A program made the translations under genes and the position numbers. The notes below the pieces were generated by a model. It saw only the letters and a program-made list of their open reading frames with translations, was not told where the DNA came from and ran no database searches. From Lasiosphaeria ovina (lineage: Eukaryota > Ascomycota > Sordariomycetes > Sordariales > Lasiosphaeriaceae): 64,000 bases of DNA. Below, piece after piece: positions 42,580 through 53,286 of the stretch; the first letter of the stretch is position 1; each line of letters opens with the position of its first letter. Location: the NCBI GenBank assembly GCA_033439765.1, contig JAULSN010000010.1, forward strand, positions 62,001 through 126,000. Reading direction: 5' to 3'.

Positions 42580-43305
42580 ATGTTCGCCTCCATCATCACC
42601 CTCGCCGGCTTCCTCGCCGCTGCCACCGCTCTGCCCGCCAGCGGCTTCTTCCGTGCCAACAGCACTGCCGCCGGTGCCGCCGGTGCCGCCAGCGCGAACT
42701 GGGCCTGCTCTGGCAGCAGCACGTACACGGAGGGCGACAGCGACCAGGGCAAGGGCGTGTGGATCAAGAACTCGGACAGCCAGCGCCGTGGGTTCTACGC
42801 GTACCACAACAGCTGCGACGCGGTGCCGTTCAAGCACATCTGGATCAACGGGGGCGACACGCGCTTCATCTCGTTCCCCGACCGCTGGGAGGGCCGCATC
42901 ACGCGCGGCGACGACGGCAGCAACCTCAACGGGCAGCCGCAGCTGCTGGCGACGTGGCTCGAGTTCAGCTTGGACCAGAACGGCTGGATCTGGGGTGATG
43001 TTTCTCTGATCCGCGGCACCGACGGCGCCGTGCGCATGTGGACCAGCGACGGCTCCAACCAGGAGCGCGGCTTCTCCCAGAACGTCATTGACAGTGCCCC
43101 AGGCAACGTCATTGCCTACAAGCCCAACGGCGCGCGTGTCATCATGAATACCGAGGGCCCCGGCGGCGCCATCACCCCGGCCCGCGACTACCTCCTCAAC
43201 GTCGTCGGCGCCGGAAACGCCTACATCGACGACGCCCATGGCAACCCCGTCATCACGTCGACCAACGGCCGCTTCAGCACTGAGTGGTACGCCGGCCACC
43301 CCTAG
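42580..43305 (+). CDS. Small secreted protein of a conserved fungal family
   Basis: An ORF of 241 residues with a clear signal peptide (MFASIITLAGFLAAATALPA). The mature part has only two cysteines (WACSGS, NSCDAVP) and conserved-looking text: VWIKNSDSQRRGFYAYHNS, FEGRIT-like DRWEGRITRGDD, LEFSLDQNGWIWGDVSLIRG, then GRFSTEWYAG. I recall a family of secreted fungal proteins with this layout that is sometimes labelled effector-like; its function is not known to me. Expression looks strong, judged from the C-ending codons, the TATA-like box and the CT-rich leader. Directly past the stop, another frame reads EGYVNGNYPW then TAG, so one missing C in the final CACCCC may have shortened the protein by about ten residues. 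Confidence 0.85.
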   Translation: MFASIITLAGFLAAATALPASGFFRANSTAAGAAGAASANWACSGSSTYTEGDSDQGKGVWIKNSDSQRRGFYAYHNSCDAVPFKHIWINGGDTRFISFPDRWEGRITRGDDGSNLNGQPQLLATWLEFSLDQNGWIWGDVSLIRGTDGAVRMWTSDGSNQERGFSQNVIDSAPGNVIAYKPNGARVIMNTEGPGGAITPARDYLLNVVGAGNAYIDDAHGNPVITSTNGRFSTEWYAGHP

Positions 43306-43789
43306 AGGGCTACGTCAACGGCAACTACCCGTGGTAGCTACAATGCCGACTGTGAGTGTATATAGAAGATGTGGTTCCTTGCTTCGATTTGGCATTGTAT
43401 ATATGTACGAGAGAGTCTTGGATTCGGTTGAATTGTTCTTGGTAGTTTCATTTCTTTATATAGAGATTGGTCCGCAGATAGAGTGTATATACAAATGGAT
43501 GCTTTTACCCCTAGCTCATAGTCGAAGCTCAACCTCCCTCTCTGTAAGCCGCGGGTTTCAGGCAGCAGATGTTCTCTCGAGTGCTCATAATTACGGACAG
43601 AGTCAGGGATGGCACTTGAAGGGGGGCCTTCAAGTCACCATGTTTAATAAAAGACTTCCAAAGAGATTCCCATTCGACAACGCCCCTTCACAGCTACCTA
43701 TCTAGAACTTAGAAAAACAAAACCCCGCCAGTAAAGAACTCTAACCCATAGAAACGAGCCTGTGAAGCCCCATGCTTCCAGAGCCAAAC
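43306..43789. other. Spacer between convergent genes
   Basis: It holds the 3' flanks of the secreted-protein and methyltransferase genes; no gene is supported. Confidence 0.55.
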
Positions 43790-44557
43790 TCACGCCGGTG
43801 CATCGGTCAACGGCACATACTTGACGCGAATGAGCCTCCTCTTGGTGACCTCTCCCTCCTTGTCCTTGTCGACGCACCACACATGCTGGCCGTAGCCGTC
43901 CGGGTCGTCGTCGACGGGGATGAACATGCGGCCGGGGGCGCGCATCTGCGCGAGCAGGGCGGGGTGTAGCTCGGTCGCGCTGGCGCCGACGTGGATGGCG
44001 TCCCACCCCGGCGTCGTCGCCGTGGGTGCCGCTGCGCTGCCGTCCTGCTGCTGCTCGTCGGGCTCGACCCAGCCCTTGCGGCCGTCGCCGACGCGGAAGC
44101 GCACGCGGCCCTCGGCGAGCATCTCGCGGCCCTCGGCCGACTTGCTCATGTTCTTCTCGCCGAGGTCGCGCAGGGCGGCGATGTGCTCGACGCCGACGAC
44201 GACGCCCTCGGCCCCGGCGAGCTCCGCCATGACGTGCGTTAGATAGCCGGAGCCGGAGCCGATGTCCAGCACGCGGCGGCCGCGCGGCGCGGCGGCGGGG
44301 AGGGCGTCTGGGTTGTCGATCGTGGGCAGCAGGAAGGGCAGCAGGCTCTCGACGGCCGAGGCGTGCATGTGCGGAGCCGAGATGGTGGCACTATAGCCGA
44401 TGGACTGCGGGCGGTCCTCGTATGGGGATGAGGGCGCGTAGTGGGCACGGTCAACCTCGAGGAAGGCTTCCTTGACGCGCATGTCCTGGATGAGCTTGTT
44501 GCGCCACAGGTTCTCGATAAGGTCCCGGTTGGACGCGCCCGAACTGCGCCAAGCCAT
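43790..44557 (-). CDS. PCMT: Protein-L-isoaspartate (D-aspartate) O-methyltransferase
   Basis: An intact single-exon ORF of 255 residues. It starts MAWRSSGASNRDLIENL, as the family does. The substrate-loop signature QSIGYSATISAPHMHA is at residues 51-66, and the SAM-binding motif RRVLDIGSGSGYLT at about 94-107. Later motifs GVEHIAALRDLGEKN, VRFRVGDGRKGW and APGRMFIPV also match. The enzyme methylates isoaspartyl residues in aged proteins with S-adenosylmethionine, starting their repair in the cytosol. A short low-complexity insert (EQQQDGSAAAPTATTPG) before WDAIHVGASA is unusual but lies in a loop. Length is slightly above the 220-235 typical of the family. Confidence 0.97.
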   Translation of the reverse strand: MAWRSSGASNRDLIENLWRNKLIQDMRVKEAFLEVDRAHYAPSSPYEDRPQSIGYSATISAPHMHASAVESLLPFLLPTIDNPDALPAAAPRGRRVLDIGSGSGYLTHVMAELAGAEGVVVGVEHIAALRDLGEKNMSKSAEGREMLAEGRVRFRVGDGRKGWVEPDEQQQDGSAAAPTATTPGWDAIHVGASATELHPALLAQMRAPGRMFIPVDDDPDGYGQHVWCVDKDKEGEVTKRRLIRVKYVPLTDAPA

Positions 44558-45560
44558 GGTTGCGATGATGTTGTATGCGTTGTTATGTGATGTCGAGAAT
44601 GCTAAATAGTGCTGCGCACCAGGGAGTGTTATTCGTCTATAAATATAACTGATCCCCGCAGGTCCCTTCGGCTGAGCAACTTGGTTTCGTCTGCTGCTGG
44701 CTCCGGCGCAGCTACCACTGATGTTTGCAGAAAGGGGTATCGAATGTGATAAACGAGGTATCGACGAGAATGAGGACAGCCATGAAACTCTCGCGGGCGC
44801 CAGTGTTGGATTCTCGTGGAGACGACGAATGTTGAGAGCGAGCCTGACCTAGCCAGGAACTCGTGATACCTGAAGTCTTTAGGGGCCCTTGGTCTGCTAG
44901 CGTAAGGCGTCGTGTTGTGGTAAACGCAAGATCAGGAGGTCAGTTTCGCCGGGCATCGGATTAGGTTATCCGTCCCGGCTACCAATGCAGAAATATCGCA
45001 GGGGACGACAAAGGGCAAGAGGCCAAGTTTCGTGATGGTGGGCTGACGTTGGGTGATGTAATGGCATGGGCATTGCCCCAGGTGAACTTGTCGCTGCCCC
45101 GCACATTGCCCCTCATTTCGCGATGGTGGGCAGCGGCAGCACCCGTACTCAGTATTCATTCTGTTTTATTGGATAAAGACATCGCCACAGTCTCTGGTCC
45201 TTTCCACCAACCTTGTAATTCTAGAATCCAATTCCCATGGTGCAATATCGTAGCTCATCGCAGGAATCTAAGATGTCGCCTCGAAAGGCTGTCGAAGTTG
45301 ACAGACAGACTTGAGACGGAGGTGCGAGCCTGGGCATCCATGGCTGCTTTACCACACCACGAGACAAGCCAAGTTCCCTAATCACAACAAGCACGAAAAG
45401 GATCATATACTTTCTTTGAGATGTGACCCATAGGCCAAACGCCGAAGCTTCAAAAACATAGGAAACTGCCGCCGTTTAAAGACACGCCCGAATAATACAG
45501 TGAGCGGGTCTTCGAGCCTCGAACGCCGCGAGCCATAAAGCAAAACGAAAACTGCCCAGG
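44558..45560. other. Intergenic region
   Basis: It lies upstream of the methyltransferase and downstream of the BSD2-like gene. Only short frames occur; nothing is supported. Confidence 0.5.
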
Positions 45561-46751
45561 TCATACCACCGTCTCGGACCTCTCACCTTCGGCAATGATG
45601 GGTACGCCCAGCCCCCGGTCAGGGCTTTGTAGAACCAGCTGCTCGTGCCTCCGCGTCTTAAGGTAGTCGCTCACAGCCCTGATGAGAATGAACCAGCCAA
45701 CAATCATCAGAATGTACGCCGCCCAATCGCTGCCCTCGATACCGGCAAACCCCGAGCTACCGTCTCCGTCAACCGTGCTGGGGTCAAATTCATGGGCATT
45801 CGGGTCCGGGGGGCCGGTGTAGTTATCGCCAGCATTGTCCGGGTTCATTCCACCAGCACCCGACCCGGAGCTGGGGCTGCCCTTCATCTGGAAACCATAC
45901 TGGATAAAGGTGATGCCGAGGCCAGCCCGCGAGCCGTTCTTGGCAGCGTGCGTGGAGTGGAGAAGATATGTGAGCAGGAAGCCGATGAAGGGCTGGAACG
46001 ACATCGAGATCAGGCCGTTCCACACGAAGCTGAAGAAGGAGCCGACAGGCATGCCATCGATGTACACGTCGTCGGGCCCGCCAAGGCCGGGGGCCAGGAT
46101 GGTTGTCTCCCAGTACGGAGGAGCCGCATCGGCTGCTGCCTGTTCGTACGTCTAAAAGGATCGCAAAGTTAGTCGTTGCTCAGGGGTCGAAAGTCAAAGC
46201 CGCAATAGACAGTGCGATGTACGTACCGGAGGTTGCTCCTCCTTCTCGACCTCATTTCCTCGCTCAGGCCGTGCAGCCAAATTGGAAAAAACACCGTCGG
46301 ACTGAATGCCACTCCCATACACTCTGAGCGATGTTGGTGCAGACGCGGCCGTGGCGGCGGCCTGCGACTGCGACATTTGGCCGCCTACTGGGTGCGGTGG
46401 CCGGGGTGTGGTCGCGCTGGGCTCGCTGTCCGCGGGAAGCGAGTTGTTGGGAACCAACCGCTGCGTATCGTCCGCCTCATCGTCGCTATCGTCGCCATCG
46501 GCATCAAATGCATCGGCCAGGTCGGGGTCGACTCTGTGCTCTCGCTCTCTCGATAATATCGATGACGCTCTTGAATGAAATGACGGTGGCGGCGAGTTCG
46601 GGACGGGGTACGGGGTTCTCGTCAAGGGCGTAGTCGGTGTTTCGGGTTCGTCCTCGTCATGGGCGTTGACCTAGAAATCGCCCGTTAGACATGTCGCAGA
46701 AGGACATGATGATGGAAAATACCTGCATACCCTCTCGTAGTGTCCAGACAT
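45561..46751 (-). CDS. BSD2: BSD2/Ndfip-type Rsp5 adaptor, membrane protein
   Basis: Three exons (46751-46731, 46670-46227, 46151-45561) give 351 residues. Exon 1 is 21 bases and encodes MSGHYER. The N-terminal 190 residues are hydrophilic, acidic and serine-rich. Then come DDVYIDGMPVGSFFSFVWN and two close helices (ISMSFQPFIGFLLTYLLHST, GLGITFIQYGF). A third helix, AAYILMIVGWFILIRAVSDYL, is followed by ARRHEQ-like TRRHEQLVLQSPDRG and the C-terminal PIIAEGERSETVV. This is the pattern of yeast Bsd2 and animal Ndfip, three-pass proteins of the Golgi and endosomes that recruit the Rsp5/NEDD4 ubiquitin ligase to metal transporters and misfolded membrane proteins. A PPYW segment is present, but no exact PPxY is seen in the part I read. 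Introns are normal. Confidence 0.93.
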
Positions 46752-47354
46752 CTTGGGAAGTGCGCGACTCGATGGGTGGTCGGCTATCTCACCGATCCAC
46801 TCTCTTGTCAATTGCGCGGAGTTTAGGGAAGAGATCGGGGACAGTCGAGTCGAGTCGTTGGTCGTCGGAAGGGAAAGAAATTGAAACGGATGGTCTACAA
46901 AGGAAGAAGAACGGAGATTGGTTTAGAAACAGGTGCAAAGAGAGAGTAGAATCGAAAGAGCGCGCGTCGCTCCGTCAGGAGTTCGCAGAGGAAGATTGGA
47001 GTTTGACGCAAGTGAACCCTGCCTGGGGACAGGCGATGCGTACAAATGACCCGAGCGGCTGACCGACCCTGGAATTACGTGGAGGAATCCAGAAGTTGCT
47101 GCCTCAGGCCTCCGCTCAGCTGTTTATGCTAAGGGAGCTCCGCCACCGCCACGCGGGGATCTCGGTTCACTCCACTGTCGGATAACGAACAACCTTGATC
47201 AGCAAGTACGAGTTGTTATCGGCCAATTCGAGGTGGCTGTCAGGTCCGAGAAGCGCCACATGTGGCTGAAGCTCTTTTTTGCTTGGCCATCCCATCATTG
47301 ATGCGTCCAAAACCCACCTTGAAGCGCAGTCAATAGCTGTGCAAGATCGCGAAC
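46752..47354. other. Divergent promoter between the BSD2-like and CBP6-like genes
   Basis: About 600 bases between two start codons, with no gene of its own that I can support. Confidence 0.55.
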
Positions 47355-47880
47355 ATGTCCGGCGCCGTGAGATCCGTACGTATACCCCATTCCCACCCTT
47401 GTGGATCAACTCGCAAGTATCTAATATTTCGCTCGTTCCTTTGCAGGCCATGTTTAAGCGCGCGCTCGAGCGCTGGCCCAAAAACCCTCTCCGGCCCGAC
47501 TGCCAGTTGCAGGATGTCCTGGCCAAACGACTGGAAGCCGGCACCCTTGCGCCGCCACATGCCTTGAAAAATGGCGTATCCAAGGCGGAGGCCGAGATGA
47601 AGCAGGCCAACGCCTTTTACTCGCTGCTCGAGAACCGGTACAAGTCCATTGTATGTCTGTCCTTTCCGCCTCTTCGACCTCTCTGCCTCGTCGGTGGCTT
47701 TCTTGTCTGGAACTAAGTTGACGGGGCAATTAGTACAAACTCAAGGGCGATATCATGAACCCTCACAGCAACCCGACATACTACCAAGACCTGATCACCG
47801 AGCTGGACGAGGCGCCAACCAGAAGCTGGCTCGACCGGACGCTAAACAAATTTAAGGGGATGATCCGATTCACGTCATGA
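47355..47880 (+). CDS. CBP6: CBP6/UQCC2-like mitochondrial complex III assembly factor
   Basis: Three exons (47355-47375, 47447-47650, 47734-47880) give 123 residues with matching phases. The protein begins MSGAVRSAMFKRALERWPKN and has RPDCQLQDVLAKRL, then NAFYSLLENRYKS, and ends with YKLKGDIMNPHSNPTYY, QDLITELDEAPTRSW and a basic tail. The NPxYY segment near the C-terminus matches my recollection of yeast Cbp6 and human UQCC2, which bind the mitochondrial ribosome and newly made cytochrome b in complex III assembly. The basic, amphipathic N-terminus suits mitochondrial import. The family is assigned from the short C-terminal motif and size, so I hold some doubt. Confidence 0.75.
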
Positions 47881-48175
47881 TGCGCGTCATGTCGTAATGC
47901 CCGGCTTGGACGAAACATACGAGGGTGTACAGAGGGGTGTAACAGTAAAAGAACTTGCATGGCTACGGCGTTTGGGACATGATAGTGGTCGGGCGGGACG
48001 TTTCGGCATTTTCACAATGCGAATTTGACATTATTATGTATTGTAATTGTACAACAACAGCTTGGTTTTTGTCTTCCATAAATCTAACGGGGCATATCAG
48101 CCCAACCGTTTGGAAAAAGCAACGCCAGAACGCCCATGTCATGTTGGCCACACGCCCACGTCCTCAGGGCTTTGT

Positions 48176-49378
48176 TTAGATGTACTTCCTGTCCGGATCG
48201 GCCCTGTCCATCAGCTCCATGCTCTTCTCGTACATTGTAAAGACGATGCCGCCGCTCATAACCAGCCTGACGAGGCGCGGCAGCGCGCCGCTCCAGAAGG
48301 TGCGGACGCCCTCCTGTTTGAAGATGAGGCTGGCGCACCGGAACGAGTTGCCGTACAGCTGGCGCGCCTCAATGCTCTGCATGCGCGTCTTGATGGTGTC
48401 GAGCGGTTGCGTCACGTACACCGTGATCAGGCCGGCGATGCCGCCCATGGCAAATGTCCCGACCGCGCCCAGCTTCTCCCCCGGCGCCGTGTAGCTCTCG
48501 GCGAGCTGCTTGAGGGCCGTGTATGAGCCGAATCGGGTTGCGCTGTTGGCCGCTTGGCGCGCCGTCGTCGGCACAAAGCCCTGGAAGAAGCCGCGTATGC
48601 CGCGCTCGCGTGCGATTATGGGGACGGCGTGGAGGAAGCCCCGCAGGCGCGGCGTGGCGGACTTGCGGTCGTCGATCCTGCGGTGGGAAGCCGATTGTCA
48701 GCCCACTATGACTTCCCAATGGGAGGGAGGCAGAGACTCAGGGCGGGTAGTATCTCACAGCGTAGTCTTAATACTCTCGGTGGGTGTGACGGCAAGCAGG
48801 GACTCTGTCACGCCGGCGCCGAACCCCGCGAGCACGGTCCGAGGACCGGAGATGTTGCCCTCGGCATCGGACAGCAGGGCCTTGTACTGATCAAAGGCGA
48901 CAAATCCTGGGATCCAATGTAATCAGCAGCGGCGTCTATGGCGGTGGCGGCGAAGCGTACGTATACCGGCCTTGAGCGAGTTGCCGATGATCAGCGTGGT
49001 ACAGCCGGCATACCACTGGCTGCCGAATGGCGGCCATGGCAGTCTCTGGCCCGCGGCTAACCTGCGGTTGAGCTGTGTCCGGGTCTTGGCAACTATCGAT
49101 TCGGGTCAGCGTCTCGGGTATGAGGGCAATTGGTCGGGCGGCGACGACGTACACTCGGCCGGGTATGTGATGGCTAGAGGGCGAGAAGTTAGAGGTTAGC
49201 GACAGTGCTGCATCATGACGTAACAGGGATGAGGGACCGGCGAGGGCGACCGAACAGCTGACTCTGACTCACCAATTTCCACGGCGCCGGCTGTAGACCC
49301 GGCAATGATGGATCGCAGGGGACTCGGCCGCCGGGCTGCCGACTGCAACTCGTTCTGTTGGGAGGCGGACGACGACAT
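48176..49378 (-). CDS. CTP1: Mitochondrial tricarboxylate (citrate) carrier
   Basis: Five exons (49378-49273, 49173-49153, 49092-48967, 48906-48759, 48677-48176) give 300 residues, the usual length. The three repeats of the SLC25 family are marked by PAEFAK, PTESIK and PLDTIK, the P-x-[DE]-x-x-[KR] signature on each odd helix. Other citrate-carrier features are SIIAGSTAGAVEI, PFGSQWYAGCTTLIIGNS, GFVPTTARQAANSATRFGSY, and FWSGALPRLVRLVMSGGIVF ending in DRKYI. The carrier exchanges citrate for malate or another tricarboxylate across the inner membrane and supplies cytosolic acetyl-CoA for lipid synthesis. Exon 2 is a 21-base micro-exon. All introns have GT-AG borders and the sequence is clean. 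Confidence 0.96.
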
Positions 49379-50565
49379 AGTGGTAGGCTGGCGGCTGTCG
49401 TAATTGCGTTGTCGGAGCGAAGGATGCAGCGCTGCTGAGCGGGCCCAAAATAAAGTTGGAGTTTGTGGGCCAACGGCGGCAGGTGCTGAAAATGGATGCG
49501 GGGCAGTGTCGTGTGCTCCCCTGGGCATCATTCAGGGGCTACACACTTGAGTTGCACAAAGTTGTGCCCAGTTGGGAAACAAGTCGTTGCTTCAGTCTCG
49601 AGAATTATTTCAGTGTTGACTTCAAAAGAAGCAACGCGTAGTTCATTTCCGACCTGGTTTCATGGCTCCCTTACGCTCTCTTACGCTCGTTCCGGAGAAC
49701 CGATCTGCCAGTTGTAACCAGGGGCCTGACCCCCTGAACCTAATCTCGAGTGGTGCCGCCGAAAATAACAGATTCCATCCATAATTTCCACGTCTCTTGA
49801 GTTATTTCTTCTAGGTTCCCGTCGCTGATGTGCTGTTCCCGGCCAAGCGTGGAGCAGCGTGTAGGGTTTGCCGATGACAGGCGAGAAGATTTACCGGGCG
49901 CCTCACAGCCTGGTGCGGGCTAACTGCCCAATGCCCACCATCTGATCAACGCCAGTCCCTTCGGGCTTCGTGATCCGGCATGCACGAGTATCATTGGATA
50001 TCAAGGAATGGGGCCCCATGCATCCCCGTTAGTCGCTAGTCGTGGCAATGCGCAGTGACCAGATGTAGAATGAAGAAATTGTCGGGCAGGGCGAGACATA
50101 CCACGTTGGTCCGACAACAAAAGCAATGACGCAACAGGGGGCCAATTAGGTTGCTTGGGGGCAGCCACAAAGGACAACAAATCATGCACCACTCCTACGT
50201 TCAGCCCAACAATTGCCCGACTTGCAAGCCATGCTACTGCATTCCTGTGCAACAGGGCCCGCCTGCCAAGTATTATATACTCAAGCCGTTCGTAAAAGTT
50301 GACGTTGATGTTTCTGTGACAGAATTGTAATATCCTTGTAAACAGCCATCCTGGCTTCCCACTCGACACACCGTCATCGACCCTGAACTTGAGATCGGTG
50401 TCTTTCATTAGTCAATTACCCGTCATCCCCAGTCCTCACCATGAGGCAAACATGCATTTGAGCATTGCCACCTCTCCAGCGAGACTCTCAGAGGCATGTT
50501 ATTCCATTCCAAATTCGTAGTGATGAAACCCAATCACCTAACACGATCTAACAACACGCACAGAT
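49379..50565. other. Intergenic divergent region
   Basis: No gene is supported. It lies between the start of the citrate carrier and the start of the CaaX protein and should hold both promoters. Confidence 0.5.
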
Positions 50566-53286
50566 ATGCAGCCATTCTCGCTTTCTCCAGCATGCATAGA
50601 CCTACAGAGCACGATCAAAGAGCTGTCTGAGATAGTGGAGGCGTCTCCCAGACGCGTGGATCTGGACCCAGACCATCTGGCCGAGGAACTGTCCTCACTT
50701 GCCGAAACAGTCGAGGCGCTTCATGCTATCGACAAGACTTGGCTTGACACGCAAGCACCCGCTCCGGAAACGCTCGTACGAATTATTTCGGGGATCGTCC
50801 ACAACTGTGACATCACACTCCTCGACGTTCAGGTCATACTCGAGAGACACAAAGTGCCGTCGCTTCCCTCTGCCGTGTCCCGGAAGCAACCAGGCCGGAC
50901 CGACCTTGTTCAGCTGCTAAATAACCTCTCTGACCACAAGTCGGCACTTCGAATAGGACTTCATTTGCTAGAAACGTGAGTTGCCTAACATGGGATCTGA
51001 GATGTGTGGCTTGTTCGTGAACCGAGTCCCGCCTAACTATGAGTCTATTCTAGATTCGAGGGGACGAAAGCTCGCAGCGGGACAACCTTGTCCAGTACCA
51101 ACAATAGTGCCTTGTCGGTCGTTCGTCAAGAACTATACGATCTAGGAACATCTGTGCAAGAAGCAGTATTTTCAAGCCCTACACCACTTCCAGCTGCTTC
51201 GCGGTTACTGGAACTCCTGGATCACATTTTCAAAGAGACTGGCCCGGGAATTGGGACAGACTCGTCACTGCCGTCAGAGAGTAGAACAGATCGGGGTGAG
51301 CCGGCCACCGAGGAGAAATCAATTTCGCTATCCAGCGGCCCGATGGCGGACGGTTTGGAACCTGACGCTGAATTGTCCACCGCCAGCGGACATGATATTG
51401 AGTCGTTCCCGAGCGGTGAAAGGCCAACCGGACCAAGTCCAATAGGAAGCCCCACCCCTCTATTATCTCGGTTATCATCCGTCTCGTCTCTTTCTGACAC
51501 CACCCCATATCCCTCTTCAGCCGCGTCGAATGATCTCCAAGCAGTAGAGAGAGTGCATGGGCCATCGCAGCAACAGGAAGTAAACCCGATTCCACGGCCA
51601 GAGGAACCGAAACCGGCGCCAGGTCCGCTGTCTCCCATTTTGGATGAAGCACACATCTCGGCAGCAGAGTCGCAGACCGAACAGGGGGTTACCAGGTTAC
51701 CTATCGACCCTGGATGGACTCACCAAGACCAAGGACATACGGCCCATGATCAGCAACTGGAGGGCGAACACCCACAGAGAGAACAGCAAGGAGGCAACCG
51801 TCGGTCGTGGGGACAAGAGAAAAGAGGACGGCCTCCGAGCGAAGACGAGGAGACGACAACACACGGAAGGACAGCAAATTCTCTCCGGCCAAGTCGCAAA
51901 AGGTTCCGACAGCAAGGAGATGGCACGAATCACCGGTCAGCAGACGAGGAGAGCGTTTGGTCACAGAGATCCGAGTATGCCAGGGAAGACGGGAGACAGA
52001 CACCGCGCCGTCTGGAATACGGAGGGGAGGAGACGGGGGGAACTATCCAGTCCACGGGCGCTGAATTGGTGCCCTATGGAAGAAGTGACAGGAGAGGGGA
52101 CGTGTCTCGAGAACCAACTACACAACCGTCGACAGAAGGAGGCAATGAGCGGTGGGCTGTGGTCCCATATCGTGGCGAGACAACGACGGCTCAAGATATC
52201 GATGGACGCGGTGAGCCGCAAGCTCAAAATTCTCTTCAGCGTCGACATATTTCAAGAGCAGTCGCCCGAAATCGGTCCTTGTCACACGGAGACATGGATG
52301 GCGGGCCTGGCCGGCTACCGAGCTCGGAGAAACGTCGTATTGAGCCGCAGGTGGAAGAGAAAACAGACCGCAGTCTGGTAGTTTGGGATTCGCCGTCTGC
52401 TCCGCAACCGGAGACCCCCAGTGGGGGATTTCAGGTACAAATTCCTCTCGCGTCCAGGGATGTAGGCTGGGATGTCGTCAGCCCCGGAGGTCAGGGAGCG
52501 GCGCCACTCTATCCCCAACCTTATGGAGAGCCGCCAAGACGCCCACGACGACGAAGAGAAGACCCTCCCAGTCCGCCACAGCGCCCCAACCGAGCGGTAA
52601 TTCCCCTACCCCGGATCGGCGGAAGAGATGAACCCGGGCACCGTGAGCAAGAGAGGAGACATTCAACTTTGACCTGGCACGAACCACCCGAGGGCGCAGA
52701 AAGGGTCGCTCCCCGGCCATTATCAGAAGCTGGATCCAACGCACCACCAAGACGACAAGGAACCCCTCATCAGCCGGCGGCCGAAGAAGCCAACAGCAGT
52801 GAAAATCGAAGAGACACTGGCTACGAGCGCCGCCCGCCACCGTTGAGCGAGCTCCCCCGCAGCGCATCGGCGAAGCCAGAACACGAGGGACAGGAGGAGA
52901 AGCCTGTGATTGTCATCAACAACAACCACCAAGCAACCCATGTCGATATCCATCTACCTTACCCATCGATTGGGACGGGTTCGTCGACTACGGCGGGAGA
53001 CGTGAAGCCCAAGGCGCCAACGCCGCCCCCAGCCGTTCCTTCTCATGCTCAGCCGGCACCCACGGACGATCCCATGCACCAGCAGAGACAGCCCGCTCCG
53101 CTAGCTCCCATGGAAATCCCCAGCCAGCCGACGGCCATGACACCGATGGAGATTGATGCTGACGAATCCCCCGACAAGCCAGACAAGGGACGCGCCAGGC
53201 AGTTTGTGGACGACTATGTCTGCTGCTTCTGCGGGTGTCCGTGCTGCGATAAGCTGAGCTCTACTCTACGGTGCGTCGTCATGTGA
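50566..53286 (+). CDS. Disordered protein with helical N-terminus and C-terminal CaaX box
   Basis: Two exons (50566-50975, 51054-53286) give 880 residues with no break. The first 135 residues are helical (IDLQSTIKELSEIVEA, LAEELSSLAETVEALHAIDK, TLVRIISGIVHNCDITLLD), similar in style to fungal HeLo-like N-terminal domains found on NLRs and related signalling proteins. A disordered centre of about 650 residues is rich in Pro, Arg, Glu and Gly. Near residues 775-790 is a short hydrophobic strand (EEKPVIVINNNHQATHVDIH). The end reads FVDDYVCCFCGCPCCDKLSS then TLRCVVM, that is, a cysteine cluster and a CVVM CaaX box. This predicts farnesylation, with palmitoylation of nearby cysteines, and membrane anchoring. 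Function is unknown; a role in membrane signalling or incompatibility is inference. Confidence 0.85.

Noticed and set aside
48176..48574. A separate short carrier gene
   Set aside because: It is the last exon of the five-exon citrate carrier; phases join exactly.
51644..52381. A 245-residue plus-strand frame
   Set aside because: Shadow of the disordered part of the CaaX protein in another frame.
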